A DNA stretch of 9,265 nucleotides from Butyricicoccus sp. (GCA_031293105.1 JAUMSA010000020.1:1-9265), one strand, 5' to 3'; positions 1 to 5,651 are shown, counted from the first letter of the stretch. Numbers and translations are program-made. The notes: generated by a model from the letters alone, not told the origin.

Positions 1-5
1 CCTAT

Positions 6-11
6 TACAAT
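6..11 (+). promoter_or_regulatory. -10 half of a split circle-junction promoter (TACAAT)
   Basis: TACAAT lies three bases inside the left core. In the integrated element no -35 is visible because the window begins here. If the ends are joined in an excised circle, the TTGACA at 1577-1582 falls exactly 17 bp upstream (15 bases including the CT core, plus two). Transcription would start near position 18 and run through the bridge RNA leader and the transposase. Promoter reconstitution at the circle junction is known for IS110-type elements; its use here is inferred. Confidence 0.6.
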
Positions 12-17
12 AATTAT

Positions 18-230
18 TGGTTGGAAGCCCCGCATCCGGCTGGGCTTCTTTTCCTCCTCTTGCCTAAGCTACAATAAGGGGAGCAACTGGCTGACCAATC
101 CCTCCTTGGGCTTGTATGTCCGTTAGCAAGACTGTTAGCCATCCTCTTATTGTAGCGTTCGATTTGAGCAGGTTGAGCCTTGGAGTTCGTGTCACCCAAT
201 AGATTGAATCGGCAATGAGAAAAAGATGGA
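18..230 (+). ncRNA. Candidate IS110 bridge RNA (5' stem-loop, target loop, donor loop)
   Basis: Three structural modules appear in the order known for IS110-subgroup bridge RNAs. A 5' stem-loop pairs GAAGCCC (24-30) with GGGCTTC (42-48). A target-type loop is closed by an 11-bp stem, 68-78 with 146-156, and an inner stem, 89-95 with 134-140 (one G-U pair). A donor-type loop is closed by CGATT (160-164) with AATCG (206-210). Guide-like segments sit at matching positions just inside each inner stem. In the donor loop, AGCAGGT (167-173) equals the right end before its core, and AATAG (198-202) complements CTATT at the left end. In the target loop, GCAAG (126-130) complements CTTGC at the right genomic junction (1596-1600), and CAATCCC (96-102) is the probable left target guide. 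The RNA ends are estimates: the start follows from the -10, and the 3' end lies between 215 and 250. Folding was done by eye. Confidence 0.75.
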
Positions 231-263
231 TTCCGGTTGCAGATTTGTATTGGAGGTAGAACC

Positions 264-1472
264 ATGAACTCTATTGGCATTGACATTTCCAAAGGAAGAA
301 GCACGGTTGCTGTCATGCGTCCCTTTGGAGAGGTCGTCATTTCACCCTTTGAGGTACATCACACCAACAGTGAACTGAGTGAGCTGGCAAAGCGGCTCAA
401 AAGCCTGGATGGTGAAACTCGTGTGGTCATGGAGGCCACCGGGAACTATCATGCGCCGGTGGCAAAGCTGCTCCACGAAGCTGGATTATATGTTTCCGTT
501 GTCAATGCAAAACTGGTGCATAGCTACGGGAACAACGATTTGAGGCGAGTCAAGACCGATCGAAAGGACGCTGTAAAGCTGGCCAACTATGGTCTTGACC
601 GCTGGCTTACCTTGCCGAGATACATTCCGGAGGAAGACGCCCGGCTATTGCTAAAAAACTGCTATCGCCAGTACCGGCAGTATTCCAAGGTGCAGACAGT
701 CCTGAAAAACAATCTGATCTCCTTGCTGGATACGGTTTTTCCAAATGCAAACCGCCTGTTCAGCAGTTCTGTCCGCACAGATGGAAGCGAGAAGTGGGTG
801 GACTTCGTAGCCGAGTTTTGGCATTGTGAATGCGTCTGTCAACGCTCTGAAAAGACATTCGTGAACAAGTACCTGCGATGGTGCCGAAAACATGGATACA
901 ACTTCAGTGCGGAAAAAGCACACGCCATTTACGATCAAGCCAGCGGTCATATTGGTGTCTTGCCGAAAACTGAAACCACAAAGCTGCTTGTGGAGCAGGC
1001 TGTGTCTCAACTCAGGGCTACTTCCACTGCGCTTGCCGCACTCAAACTGGAGATGCAGACGCTGGCTTCTCAACTGCCGGAATATCCCGTTGTTATGGAG
1101 ATGTTTGGCGTTGGCCCGACACTTGGCCCGCAACTCATAGCCGAAATTGGCGATGTACGCCGCTTTTATTCAAAAAAAGCGCTTGTGGCTTACGCCGGTA
1201 TTGATGCCCCGCCGAATGACTCCGGCGATGTGACCGGCAGGCACAAGAGCATGAGCAAGGTCGGTGCATCGTCCCTGCGACGGACACTTTTCCTTGTCAT
1301 GAGCGTCTATTTGCAGAACTCACCGTTGGATGAACCGGTCTACCAGTTCATGGATAGAAAGCGAGCCCAGGGCAAGCCCTACCGCGTCTACATGATGGCA
1401 TCCGCAAACAAATTCCTGCGGATCTACTACGCCACGGTAAAAGCCTATCTGGAAACCTTAGAACGGGTCTAA
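264..1472 (+). CDS. IS110-family transposase (bridge-RNA-guided recombinase)
   Basis: A 402-residue protein that would cut and rejoin DNA at the CT core, guided by the upstream bridge RNA. The N-terminal RuvC-like DEDD domain shows D6 (GIDISK), E57 (VVMEATGNYH), and D99 and D102 in KTDRKDA. A helical linker region follows, roughly 130-270. The C-terminal transposase domain starts with FGVGPTLGPQLIAEIGD (281-297), followed by AYAGIDAPPNDSG (310-322) and SKVGASSLRRTLF (331-343), which holds the serines expected to act in strand exchange. The C-terminal tail YQFMDRKRAQGKPYRVYM is typical of Firmicute members. I chose ATG 264 because GGAGG at 252-256 lies seven bases upstream; an in-frame ATG at 237 lacks this site. 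The reading frame is intact, so the copy may be active. In the segment GASSLRR, alanine directly follows the glycine where many relatives have serine. Confidence 0.95.
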   Translation: MNSIGIDISKGRSTVAVMRPFGEVVISPFEVHHTNSELSELAKRLKSLDGETRVVMEATGNYHAPVAKLLHEAGLYVSVVNAKLVHSYGNNDLRRVKTDRKDAVKLANYGLDRWLTLPRYIPEEDARLLLKNCYRQYRQYSKVQTVLKNNLISLLDTVFPNANRLFSSSVRTDGSEKWVDFVAEFWHCECVCQRSEKTFVNKYLRWCRKHGYNFSAEKAHAIYDQASGHIGVLPKTETTKLLVEQAVSQLRATSTALAALKLEMQTLASQLPEYPVVMEMFGVGPTLGPQLIAEIGDVRRFYSKKALVAYAGIDAPPNDSGDVTGRHKSMSKVGASSLRRTLFLVMSVYLQNSPLDEPVYQFMDRKRAQGKPYRVYMMASANKFLRIYYATVKAYLETLERV

Positions 1473-1487
1473 CCTCAATACATAACC

Positions 1488-1504
1488 AATGGCTGGCCGC
1501 CATT
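1488..1504 (+). terminator. Weak hairpin after the transposase
   Basis: AATGGC (1488-1493) pairs with GCCATT (1499-1504) around a five-base loop, followed by TCGTTTTG. It begins 15 bases after the transposase stop. The stem is short and the T run is interrupted, so this is at best a modest terminator; it may simply be end structure of the element. Confidence 0.3.
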
Positions 1505-1576
1505 TCGTTTTGAGATGCTCAGCGGCTTGATTTTATGTTCCCTTTTTCACCTACTCAGAATTTTTGCTTTTCACTC

Positions 1577-1582
1577 TTGACA
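1577..1582 (+). promoter_or_regulatory. -35 half of a split circle-junction promoter (TTGACA)
   Basis: A perfect TTGACA lies 13 bases before the right CT core and points out of the element. No good -10 follows in the flanking DNA at 17 bp, where the bases read GCATCA. In an excised circle it would pair with TACAAT of the left end at the ideal 17-bp spacing. Confidence 0.6.
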
Positions 1583-1604
1583 AAACTTAGCAGGTCTTGC
1601 ATCA

Positions 1605-1640
1605 GGCCTACGCTTTTTCACGAAAAAGCTACCCGGCCAT
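1605..1640 (+). repeat. REP-like palindrome, copy 1 (interrupted by IS110 in its outer arm)
   Basis: GGCCTAC, then a hairpin GCTTTTT/AAAAAGC (1612-1618 with 1623-1629), then TACCCGGCCAT. Copy 2 has the same frame, read on the other strand. The complement carries GTAGGCC, resembling the GTAG-headed REP sequences of enterobacteria. The outer arm just to the left reads CTTGCATCA and contains the IS110 right junction. Confidence 0.6.
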
Positions 1641-2051
1641 GCGGCAAATACGCAGTTACGTGTTTCTAGTTCGTGCGGCCAGCCGCACGGGTGCTTTCCG
1701 CTGCTCTTTCGCGTGGACGCCCGCGCGAGCCGCTATTTTCAGGGTGCTACCCGCGGCATAGGTACTGACGGTATCGGGACTGGCGCAGCTTTGTGCCGTT
1801 GCCCGTAGGCCGCTATCCTTATTCCTGACCGTGTCAGATAAAATGAGCGAGTCACTGGTGCGAGCCAGCCCCTGGCGTACCCCAGCGGCTAGCGGCACAA
1901 AGCTGCACGCGCTCATCGGCGCTGCACCAAAAAAGCGAACGACTTTTGCCGTGGTGGGACGACGCACCCTCAAAGTAGCGGCTCGCAGCGGCGACTGCGC
2001 CGCCGCATTCCATCGACACAAACTATTTTATCGTAACGCCATGCCCTTCCT

Positions 2052-2089
2052 ATGGCCGAGTAGCATTTTGCCTGCAAAATGCGTAGGCC
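2052..2089 (-). repeat. REP-like palindrome, copy 2
   Basis: On the minus strand it reads GGCCTAC, a hairpin with GCATTTTGC/GCAAAATGC arms (2063-2071 with 2074-2082), then TACTCGGCCAT. It matches copy 1 outside the hairpin. The hairpin arms differ from copy 1, yet both pair perfectly, which points to selection on structure. Beyond it on the minus strand the outer arm reads CCCCCTTATCCC. Confidence 0.6.
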
Positions 2090-2114
2090 GGGATAAGGGG
2101 GTGAGGGTGATTGC

Positions 2115-2153
2115 AAAAGAGGGGGAGGGACCATGGGTCCCTCCCCCTCTTTT
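2115..2153 (-). terminator. Strong GC-rich terminator downstream of the YbaK-family gene
   Basis: A perfect 18-bp stem (2115-2132 with 2136-2153) with a three-base loop. It has A runs on one side and T runs on the other, so it could stop transcription in both directions. It lies 52 bases past the stop of the YbaK-family gene on the minus strand and separates that gene from the foldback element. Confidence 0.85.
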
Positions 2154-2205
2154 GGTGCCCTGCATGATGGTCAGGCAACCATTTCCCGCCACGCGGAACA
2201 GAAAA

Positions 2206-2685
2206 TCAATTTTCTTCCCATCCCTTGCAAACATCAATCCATTCCAGCGCATCGGCTGCACCGAATAACTCCTCACAGGTGAGTTTCACACCCGAATGTG
2301 CATTGCCCGCCGCCGGATATACATAATCGAACCGCTTGAGCGATTCGTCACAGTAAACCTGCACGCCCTCGTTCACGCCGAACGGACACACCCCGCCAAT
2401 GGCATGCCCGGTCATGGGCTCCACATCTTCGGCCGCCAGCATCTTGGCCTTTCGGCCGAACTTGTCTTTGAATTTGCGGTTGTCAATTTTGGCATCCCCA
2501 GCGGCTAAAATCAGGATTGCGGTCCCTTCGCCGTCATAAAAAGACAACGTTTTCGCAATATGGCTTTCCGCGCAGCCAAGCGCCGCCGCAGCTTCGGCCA
2601 CAGTCGCCGTCTGCACTTCAGGTTCGATCACGCGGTCTAAAAATCCTTTTTTCTGCAAATGTGCCTTGGCACGCTCCATAGACAT
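2206..2685 (-). CDS. YbaK/EbsC-family aminoacyl-tRNA deacylase-like protein
   Basis: A 159-residue single-domain protein of the YbaK/ProX-like superfamily, whose members hydrolyse mischarged tRNAs such as Cys-tRNA(Pro) in the cytosol. Visible signatures are the N-terminal helix MSMERAKAHLQKKG, the conserved lysine K45 in HIAKTL (the position of the essential YbaK lysine), KIDNRKFKDKFG (67-78), GGVCPFG (98-104), and PAAGNAHSGVKL (124-135). The length is normal for stand-alone YbaK proteins. ATG at 2685 was chosen because AAAGGAG (2695-2701) sits nine bases upstream; a longer frame starting at 2733 would begin upstream of the promoter. It is a single-gene unit with its own promoter and terminator. 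The exact tRNA substrate cannot be told from sequence, and EbsC-type relatives have no settled role. Confidence 0.88.
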   Translation of the reverse strand: MSMERAKAHLQKKGFLDRVIEPEVQTATVAEAAAALGCAESHIAKTLSFYDGEGTAILILAAGDAKIDNRKFKDKFGRKAKMLAAEDVEPMTGHAIGGVCPFGVNEGVQVYCDESLKRFDYVYPAAGNAHSGVKLTCEELFGAADALEWIDVCKGWEEN

Positions 2686-2716
2686 GGAAAAAGACTCCTT
2701 TGTTTCTTTTTTCCTC

Positions 2717-2725
2717 ATTATAGCA
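2717..2725 (-). promoter_or_regulatory. Extended -10 promoter of the YbaK-family gene
   Basis: On the minus strand TGCTATAAT is a perfect extended -10. The hexamer 17 bp further upstream, TTCCGT, is a poor -35, which extended -10 promoters tolerate. Transcription would begin near 2710, just ahead of the AAAGGAG site, and this excludes the upstream start codon at 2733. Confidence 0.65.
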
Positions 2726-2736
2726 GCAAACAAACA

Positions 2737-2764
2737 AAAACGGAAGGGACTTCCCTTCCGTTTT
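2737..2764 (-). terminator. Terminator of the dusB-sigma-anti-sigma operon
   Basis: AAAACGGAAGGGA (2737-2749) pairs with TCCCTTCCGTTTT (2752-2764). The hairpin begins two bases past the anti-sigma gene's stop and ends in a T run on the minus strand. It is symmetrical and may work both ways, insulating the operon from the YbaK-family gene promoter. Confidence 0.8.
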
Positions 2765-2766
2765 AC

Positions 2767-3744
2767 TTATTGCTGTATCACCAGGATGAGCAGGATGGAT
2801 TCCGCATTCTCGGTGATGGTGACACCGACATCCCGCCGCAGCGCAGTTTCAAAACCGTTGTCCTGCAAGGCTTTCAGGCAGGACTCCATGTTGCTGACGC
2901 CGCTTTTGACTTCAAAATAATACGTGTTATCGATTTTCTCCAGCAGCGATGCGTCTTTGAGCACCGATGGGTCGCCGCTGCCCACCGCGACATAACAGCC
3001 GCTGAACTGATGGGTTCGCAGATCTTCGGGCAGCGAGATCGCTTGTTTTTCTGCCCCATTTGCGGGTACCTGGCGGCTATTCACCTGCGGCACACCTGCC
3101 GAAGCCACAGCCGGTGTATTCCCCGCCGAGCTGGAAGCGTCTGTCGAAGCGCTCGAGGCCGCTTGGTCGGACCGGGCCGATTCTTCGGTCGAGGGAGCGC
3201 TCTGGCTGCTAGACCCTTGCGTATCCGGCTCGGTTTGCGCTCCGGCCTGAGCGTTGTCCTGCGCCGGCCCAATCGTCGATGGTACAATCGCAGCCGTTTC
3301 CGGAATGGCAGTATCCTGCTTTTCCGGCTCTTGCACATCTTCCATCGCCGCACCGCTCGCCGTATCGGCTGCACCGGTGGACGAATTTTCCACTTTTACA
3401 CCGCCCAGCAGGTCATTAACCGCACCCGACATCACCAGCATCACGCAAGCCGCTGCCGCGGCAATCATGGTGAACACCGGCGGACGGCGTTTCTTCTTTT
3501 CGATCGGTGTGACTTTACTCTGCGCTTCTTCCAAAATGCTGCCCATAATCTTCTCATGCAGTTGTTCGGGCAGGGGTTCTTTCAAATCTTCCCACGCGGT
3601 ACGCATCAGTTTAAGGTCTTCCAAATATGCCGCACAGGCGGGACATTCGGCCAAATGGGCTTCTAGCTCACGCTTTTGCGCCCGGGTCAATTCACCGTCC
3701 AGGCTGGACGAACAGAGTTCTTCAAAGTATTCACAATTCGGCAT
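2767..3744 (-). CDS. Membrane anti-sigma factor with zinc-finger (zf-HC2) domain
   Basis: A 325-residue predicted single-pass membrane protein that should hold the adjacent ECF sigma factor inactive until an envelope signal arrives. The cytoplasmic N-terminus carries the ZAS/zf-HC2 motif: C4, C11, and H30-x3-C34-x2-C37 (AHLAECPAC). A basic stop KKKRRPP precedes one hydrophobic helix (about 90-107, FTMIAAAAACVMLVMSGA). Outside is a Ser/Ala/Thr/Gln/Glu-rich, probably disordered linker (about 118-235), then a compact C-terminal domain (236-325) of unknown fold, the candidate sensor. The start at 3744 has AAGGAGG seven bases upstream; a longer frame to 3798 lacks support. Its first codons overlap the sigma gene's end by 14 bp, so translation is probably coupled. 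The sensor domain is not one I recognise, so the signal is unknown. Confidence 0.85.
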   Translation of the reverse strand: MPNCEYFEELCSSSLDGELTRAQKRELEAHLAECPACAAYLEDLKLMRTAWEDLKEPLPEQLHEKIMGSILEEAQSKVTPIEKKKRRPPVFTMIAAAAACVMLVMSGAVNDLLGGVKVENSSTGAADTASGAAMEDVQEPEKQDTAIPETAAIVPSTIGPAQDNAQAGAQTEPDTQGSSSQSAPSTEESARSDQAASSASTDASSSAGNTPAVASAGVPQVNSRQVPANGAEKQAISLPEDLRTHQFSGCYVAVGSGDPSVLKDASLLEKIDNTYYFEVKSGVSNMESCLKALQDNGFETALRRDVGVTITENAESILLILVIQQ

Positions 3745-4342
3745 CTTCCCGCCTCCTTCCTGTCTGTTTAGACGTGGATGGCAAGGAAATGTTCCCACGT
3801 TCGATCAATATTTTTCGCAGCGCCGCGCGTGCTCGCGCCAGACGCGATTTGACCGTGCCTTCCTCGATGGACAGCGCCGCCGCAATATCGGCATAGGTCA
3901 TACCGGCCACGTCGCGCAAAATGACGATTTTGCGGTGCTCTTCGGACACCATGCTCAGGGCGATGTCCAGCTCCCGCCGCAGTTCGCTGCTGGCCAGCGC
4001 TTCTTCCGGCCGGTGTTCGCTGCGTGTTTCGGGCACCCGGCCAATCGCTTCCTCGTCGAGCGGCTCGGTGGGCGCGCTGTTCTTTTTGCGCGCCAAATCG
4101 ACACACAGGTTGGACGTAATCCGGTACAGCCAAGTGGAAAACCCACTGTCCCCGCGGAAGGTATCCAGCGACCGGTAGGCGCGCAGAAAGACCTCCTGGG
4201 TGATGTCGGCCGCATCGTCCTCCGACCCGGTCGAACGTAGGGCCAGCGAATAGACACGACGCTCATAGGCGGACACCAGCGCTTCAAACGCCGCGATTTC
4301 GCCTTTTTTGGCGCGCTGGAGCAACACCTTCTCCCCTGTCAT
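3731..4342 (-). CDS. ECF-type sigma-70 family RNA polymerase sigma factor
   Basis: A 203-residue ECF sigma factor that would direct RNA polymerase to a stress or envelope regulon. Region 2 runs from about residue 11 to 80, with DAADITQEVFLRAYRSLD (43-60) and FRGDSGFSTWLYRITSNL (62-79). A variable linker covers 85-120. Region 4 spans 125-178, with the helix-turn-helix MTYADIAAALSIEEGTVKSR (148-167). No region 1 or 3 is present, as in ECF factors. The start at 4342 has CCTCCTTT on the plus strand (4350-4357), giving an AAAGGAGG site seven bases upstream. It sits 21 bases after dusB and overlaps the anti-sigma gene. The last 20 residues are polar and beyond the usual domain end. The target promoter motif is not deducible here; no second promoter is obvious ahead of the gene. 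Confidence 0.93.
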   Translation of the reverse strand: MTGEKVLLQRAKKGEIAAFEALVSAYERRVYSLALRSTGSEDDAADITQEVFLRAYRSLDTFRGDSGFSTWLYRITSNLCVDLARKKNSAPTEPLDEEAIGRVPETRSEHRPEEALASSELRRELDIALSMVSEEHRKIVILRDVAGMTYADIAAALSIEEGTVKSRLARARAALRKILIERGNISLPSTSKQTGRRREDAEL

Positions 4343-4363
4343 CCACAGCCCTCCTTTGTTTCG

Positions 4364-5332
4364 TCAGTCTGCCAGCGCACGCAGCTGCTGCGCCAGCTCG
4401 TATAACTCGTCCATTGTTGTCAGGGTACTGACCCGCTTTTTAAATTCTTTGAGACCCGGCACGCCTTTGAGATACCAGTTGACGTGCTTGCGTGCTTCGA
4501 GCAGTGCGACCCGCTCCCCCTTGTCGTCCATCGCCAGCTCAATCTGGCGCACCGCGGTATCCACCCGCTCCAAAAAGGACGGTTCGCGCGGCACGCTGCC
4601 GGTTTCTAGCAGGGCATTGGCCCGCGCAAACAGCCAGGGATTGCCCAGCGCGCCCCGGCCGATCATGGCAAAGTCCGCGCCCGTATACGACAGAATTTCG
4701 GCCGCGTCCTCCGGGGTGAAAACATCCCCGTTGGCGGCTACCGGGATGTGCACCGCCTGCTTGACCTGAGCGATGGCGTCCCAATCGGCTTTGCCCTCGT
4801 ATTGCTGGGCACGGGTACGGCCATGGACGGCGATCATATCTGCCCCAGCCTGTTCGCACATCTGCGCGAACTCCACACAGTTGACACTTTTCTCGTCCCA
4901 GCCACGGCGGAACTTGACCGTGACTGGGCAGTCGACCGCCGCGCGCACCGCGCGCAGGACGGCTTCGGCTTTTTTAATGTCGCGCATGAGCGCCGAGCCG
5001 TCGCCGTTGTTCACAATCTTGGGCGCCGGGCAGCCCATATTGATATCAATGATATCGCAGCCCGAAAGCTCCCGCGCGCGCACCGCGCCTTCGGCCATGG
5101 TCTCGGGTTCCGAGCCAAAGATCTGCGCCGCCGCCGGATGCTCATCCGGGCCGAGCGCCAGCAGGCGCGGGGTTTTCTTATCGCCAAAATGCAGGGCCTT
5201 GGCCGAAACCATTTCGGTCACGGTCAGGGCTGCGCCCTGCTCCCGGCAGATCTGCCGGAATGCGCGGTCGGTCACGCCGGCCATCGGGGCCAGGATGAGC
5301 CGGCCGCGGATGGGTACGTTTGCAATGTGCAT
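4364..5332 (-). CDS. dusB: tRNA-dihydrouridine synthase, DusB type
   Basis: A 322-residue FMN enzyme that reduces specific uridines of tRNA D-loops to dihydrouridine using NADPH. The TIM-barrel part shows LAPMAGVTDRAFR (14-26), DINMGCPAPKIVNNGDGSAL (96-115) with catalytic C101, VTVKFRRGW (137-145) with K140, the VHGRTR motif (169-174) with H170 and R172, the flavin-phosphate segments ANGDVFTPEDA (200-210) and MIGRGALGNPW (223-233), and a C-terminal helical tRNA-binding part. The length is typical. ATG 5332 was chosen because a GGGAGGA site lies just upstream and the family consensus begins here; the open frame runs on to 5863 without any family similarity. It is the first gene of the operon with the sigma/anti-sigma pair. 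Linkage of dusB to such regulators is unlikely to be functional beyond shared transcription. Confidence 0.93.
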   Translation of the reverse strand: MHIANVPIRGRLILAPMAGVTDRAFRQICREQGAALTVTEMVSAKALHFGDKKTPRLLALGPDEHPAAAQIFGSEPETMAEGAVRARELSGCDIIDINMGCPAPKIVNNGDGSALMRDIKKAEAVLRAVRAAVDCPVTVKFRRGWDEKSVNCVEFAQMCEQAGADMIAVHGRTRAQQYEGKADWDAIAQVKQAVHIPVAANGDVFTPEDAAEILSYTGADFAMIGRGALGNPWLFARANALLETGSVPREPSFLERVDTAVRQIELAMDDKGERVALLEARKHVNWYLKGVPGLKEFKKRVSTLTTMDELYELAQQLRALAD

Positions 5333-5364
5333 GCCTGTCCTCCCGCTGCGTTTTTTCGGCAAAT

Positions 5365-5386
5365 TGCCCGCCAAAAGGGGCGGGCA
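5365..5386 (-). promoter_or_regulatory. Hairpin in the dusB leader
   Basis: TGCCCGCC (5365-5372) pairs with GGCGGGCA (5379-5386), an 8-bp stem in the roughly 80-base leader between the dusB promoter and start codon. On the minus strand no clean T run follows directly; CGAAAAAACG comes some ten bases later. It might protect the transcript or modulate read-through. A T-tract terminator role is not supported. Confidence 0.35.
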
Positions 5387-5417
5387 GGTTTTCAAAACTT
5401 CAAAATGAATACGGTAT

Positions 5418-5446
5418 ATTATAGCATAGCTTGCCCGGTATTGCAA
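5418..5446 (-). promoter_or_regulatory. Promoter of the dusB-sigma-anti-sigma operon
   Basis: On the minus strand a TTGCAA -35 (5441-5446), a 17-bp spacer, and TATAAT (5418-5423) preceded by TGC, so the -10 is also extended. This is a strong vegetative SigA-type promoter. Transcription should start near 5411, giving a leader of about 80 bases. The sigma factor thus seems to be made constitutively, with control exerted by the anti-sigma protein. The rest of the 5333-5651 gap holds the leader hairpin, the spoIIE ribosome site and no recognisable gene. Confidence 0.75.
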
Positions 5447-5591
5447 ATTGCAAACCGATGACAAGCCCGCCCCCATTTCCCGCTGTCCTGCGGTCGCCAT
5501 TGCCCGCTGCAAGGCGCTATTTCCCGCCGTTTGCGGCCTGGTCGCGCACAAAAAAAGCCGGCAAAATCTCATCCTGCCATTTCCCTGGGTA

Positions 5592-5629
5592 TTTTCCAAC
5601 AAAACGCGCCCCATGGCGCGGCCTATACT
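5592..5629 (+). promoter_or_regulatory. Possible spoIIE promoter with a Spo0A-box-like site
   Basis: TATACT (5624-5629) is a fair -10, 22 bases upstream of the start codon. No good -35 lies at 17 bp. About 20-30 bp upstream, 5592-5605 read on the minus strand gives GTTTTGTTGGAAAA, matching five of seven positions of the Spo0A box TGTCGAA. A weak or absent -35 with Spo0A boxes at that place is the known arrangement at Bacillus subtilis spoIIE. The match here is imperfect, so this is a tentative assignment. Confidence 0.28.
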
Positions 5630-5651
5630 GGGAAAACAAGGAGGTTCGACC

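Larger units (their letters stand above)
2..1597 (+). mobile_element. Complete IS110-family insertion sequence with CT core at both ends
   Basis: The element is bounded by CT dinucleotides at 2-3 and 1596-1597, so about 1.59 kb lies between the cores. As expected for IS110 there are no terminal inverted repeats. I set the ends from three independent signals. The leader RNA contains AGCAGGT (167-173), identical to the seven bases before the right core (1589-1595). It contains AATAG (198-202), the reverse complement of the left core plus the next three bases (2-6). Joining the two ends creates a TTGACA, 17 bp, TACAAT promoter. The layout is a long left non-coding end (4-263), the transposase, and a short right end (1473-1595), as in the IS110 subgroup rather than IS1111. 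Its base composition is visibly less GC-rich than the chromosomal genes to the right, consistent with acquisition. Only one base of left flank is visible, so the target duplication cannot be fully checked. Confidence 0.85.
1598..2100. repeat. ~500-bp nested inverted-repeat (foldback) element, no credible gene
   Basis: This non-coding stretch is largely self-complementary at long range. From outside inward: REP-like palindromes at 1605-1640 and 2052-2089 in mutually inverted orientation; GTTACG (1655-1660) facing CGTAAC (2032-2037); GC-rich local hairpins at 1672-1689 and 1988-2003; a 23-base arm 1725-1747 matching 1964-1986 inverted at 21 of 23 positions; and a perfect 14-bp arm, 1785-1798 with 1893-1906. 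The centre (1799-1892) has two small hairpins, CTGAC/GTCAG at 1825-1837 and GCCAG/CTGGC at 1864-1876. Open frames here lack ribosome sites and family resemblance. It could be a MITE-like foldback element, a REP cluster, or a large structured RNA. I recognise no named RNA family. Confidence 0.6.

Noticed and set aside
24..52. Hairpin followed by TTTT as a terminator of an upstream gene
   Set aside because: It lies inside the IS110 left end, downstream of the split promoter's -10, where bridge RNAs have a 5' stem-loop. A role as an RNA module fits better.
1598..2100. Integron attC sites or a CRISPR array in the repeat-rich region
   Set aside because: No attC core pairs at the right spacing, and no regularly spaced direct repeats; the repeats are inverted and nested.
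1656..2268. Open frames of 121 codons (minus) and 145 codons (plus) in the non-coding stretch
   Set aside because: No ribosome binding site, no family resemblance, low-complexity basic translations, and the region is dominated by inverted repeats that explain the lack of stops.
2659..3666. 335-codon plus-strand frame opposite the anti-sigma gene
   Set aside because: Shadow of the GC-rich anti-sigma gene: Arg/His/Phe-rich with no domain, while the minus strand has clear ZAS, membrane and operon evidence.
5448..5651. 68-residue N-terminal extension of SpoIIE
   Set aside because: No ribosome site at 5448 and no family similarity; the strong AAGGAGG sits before ATG 5652.
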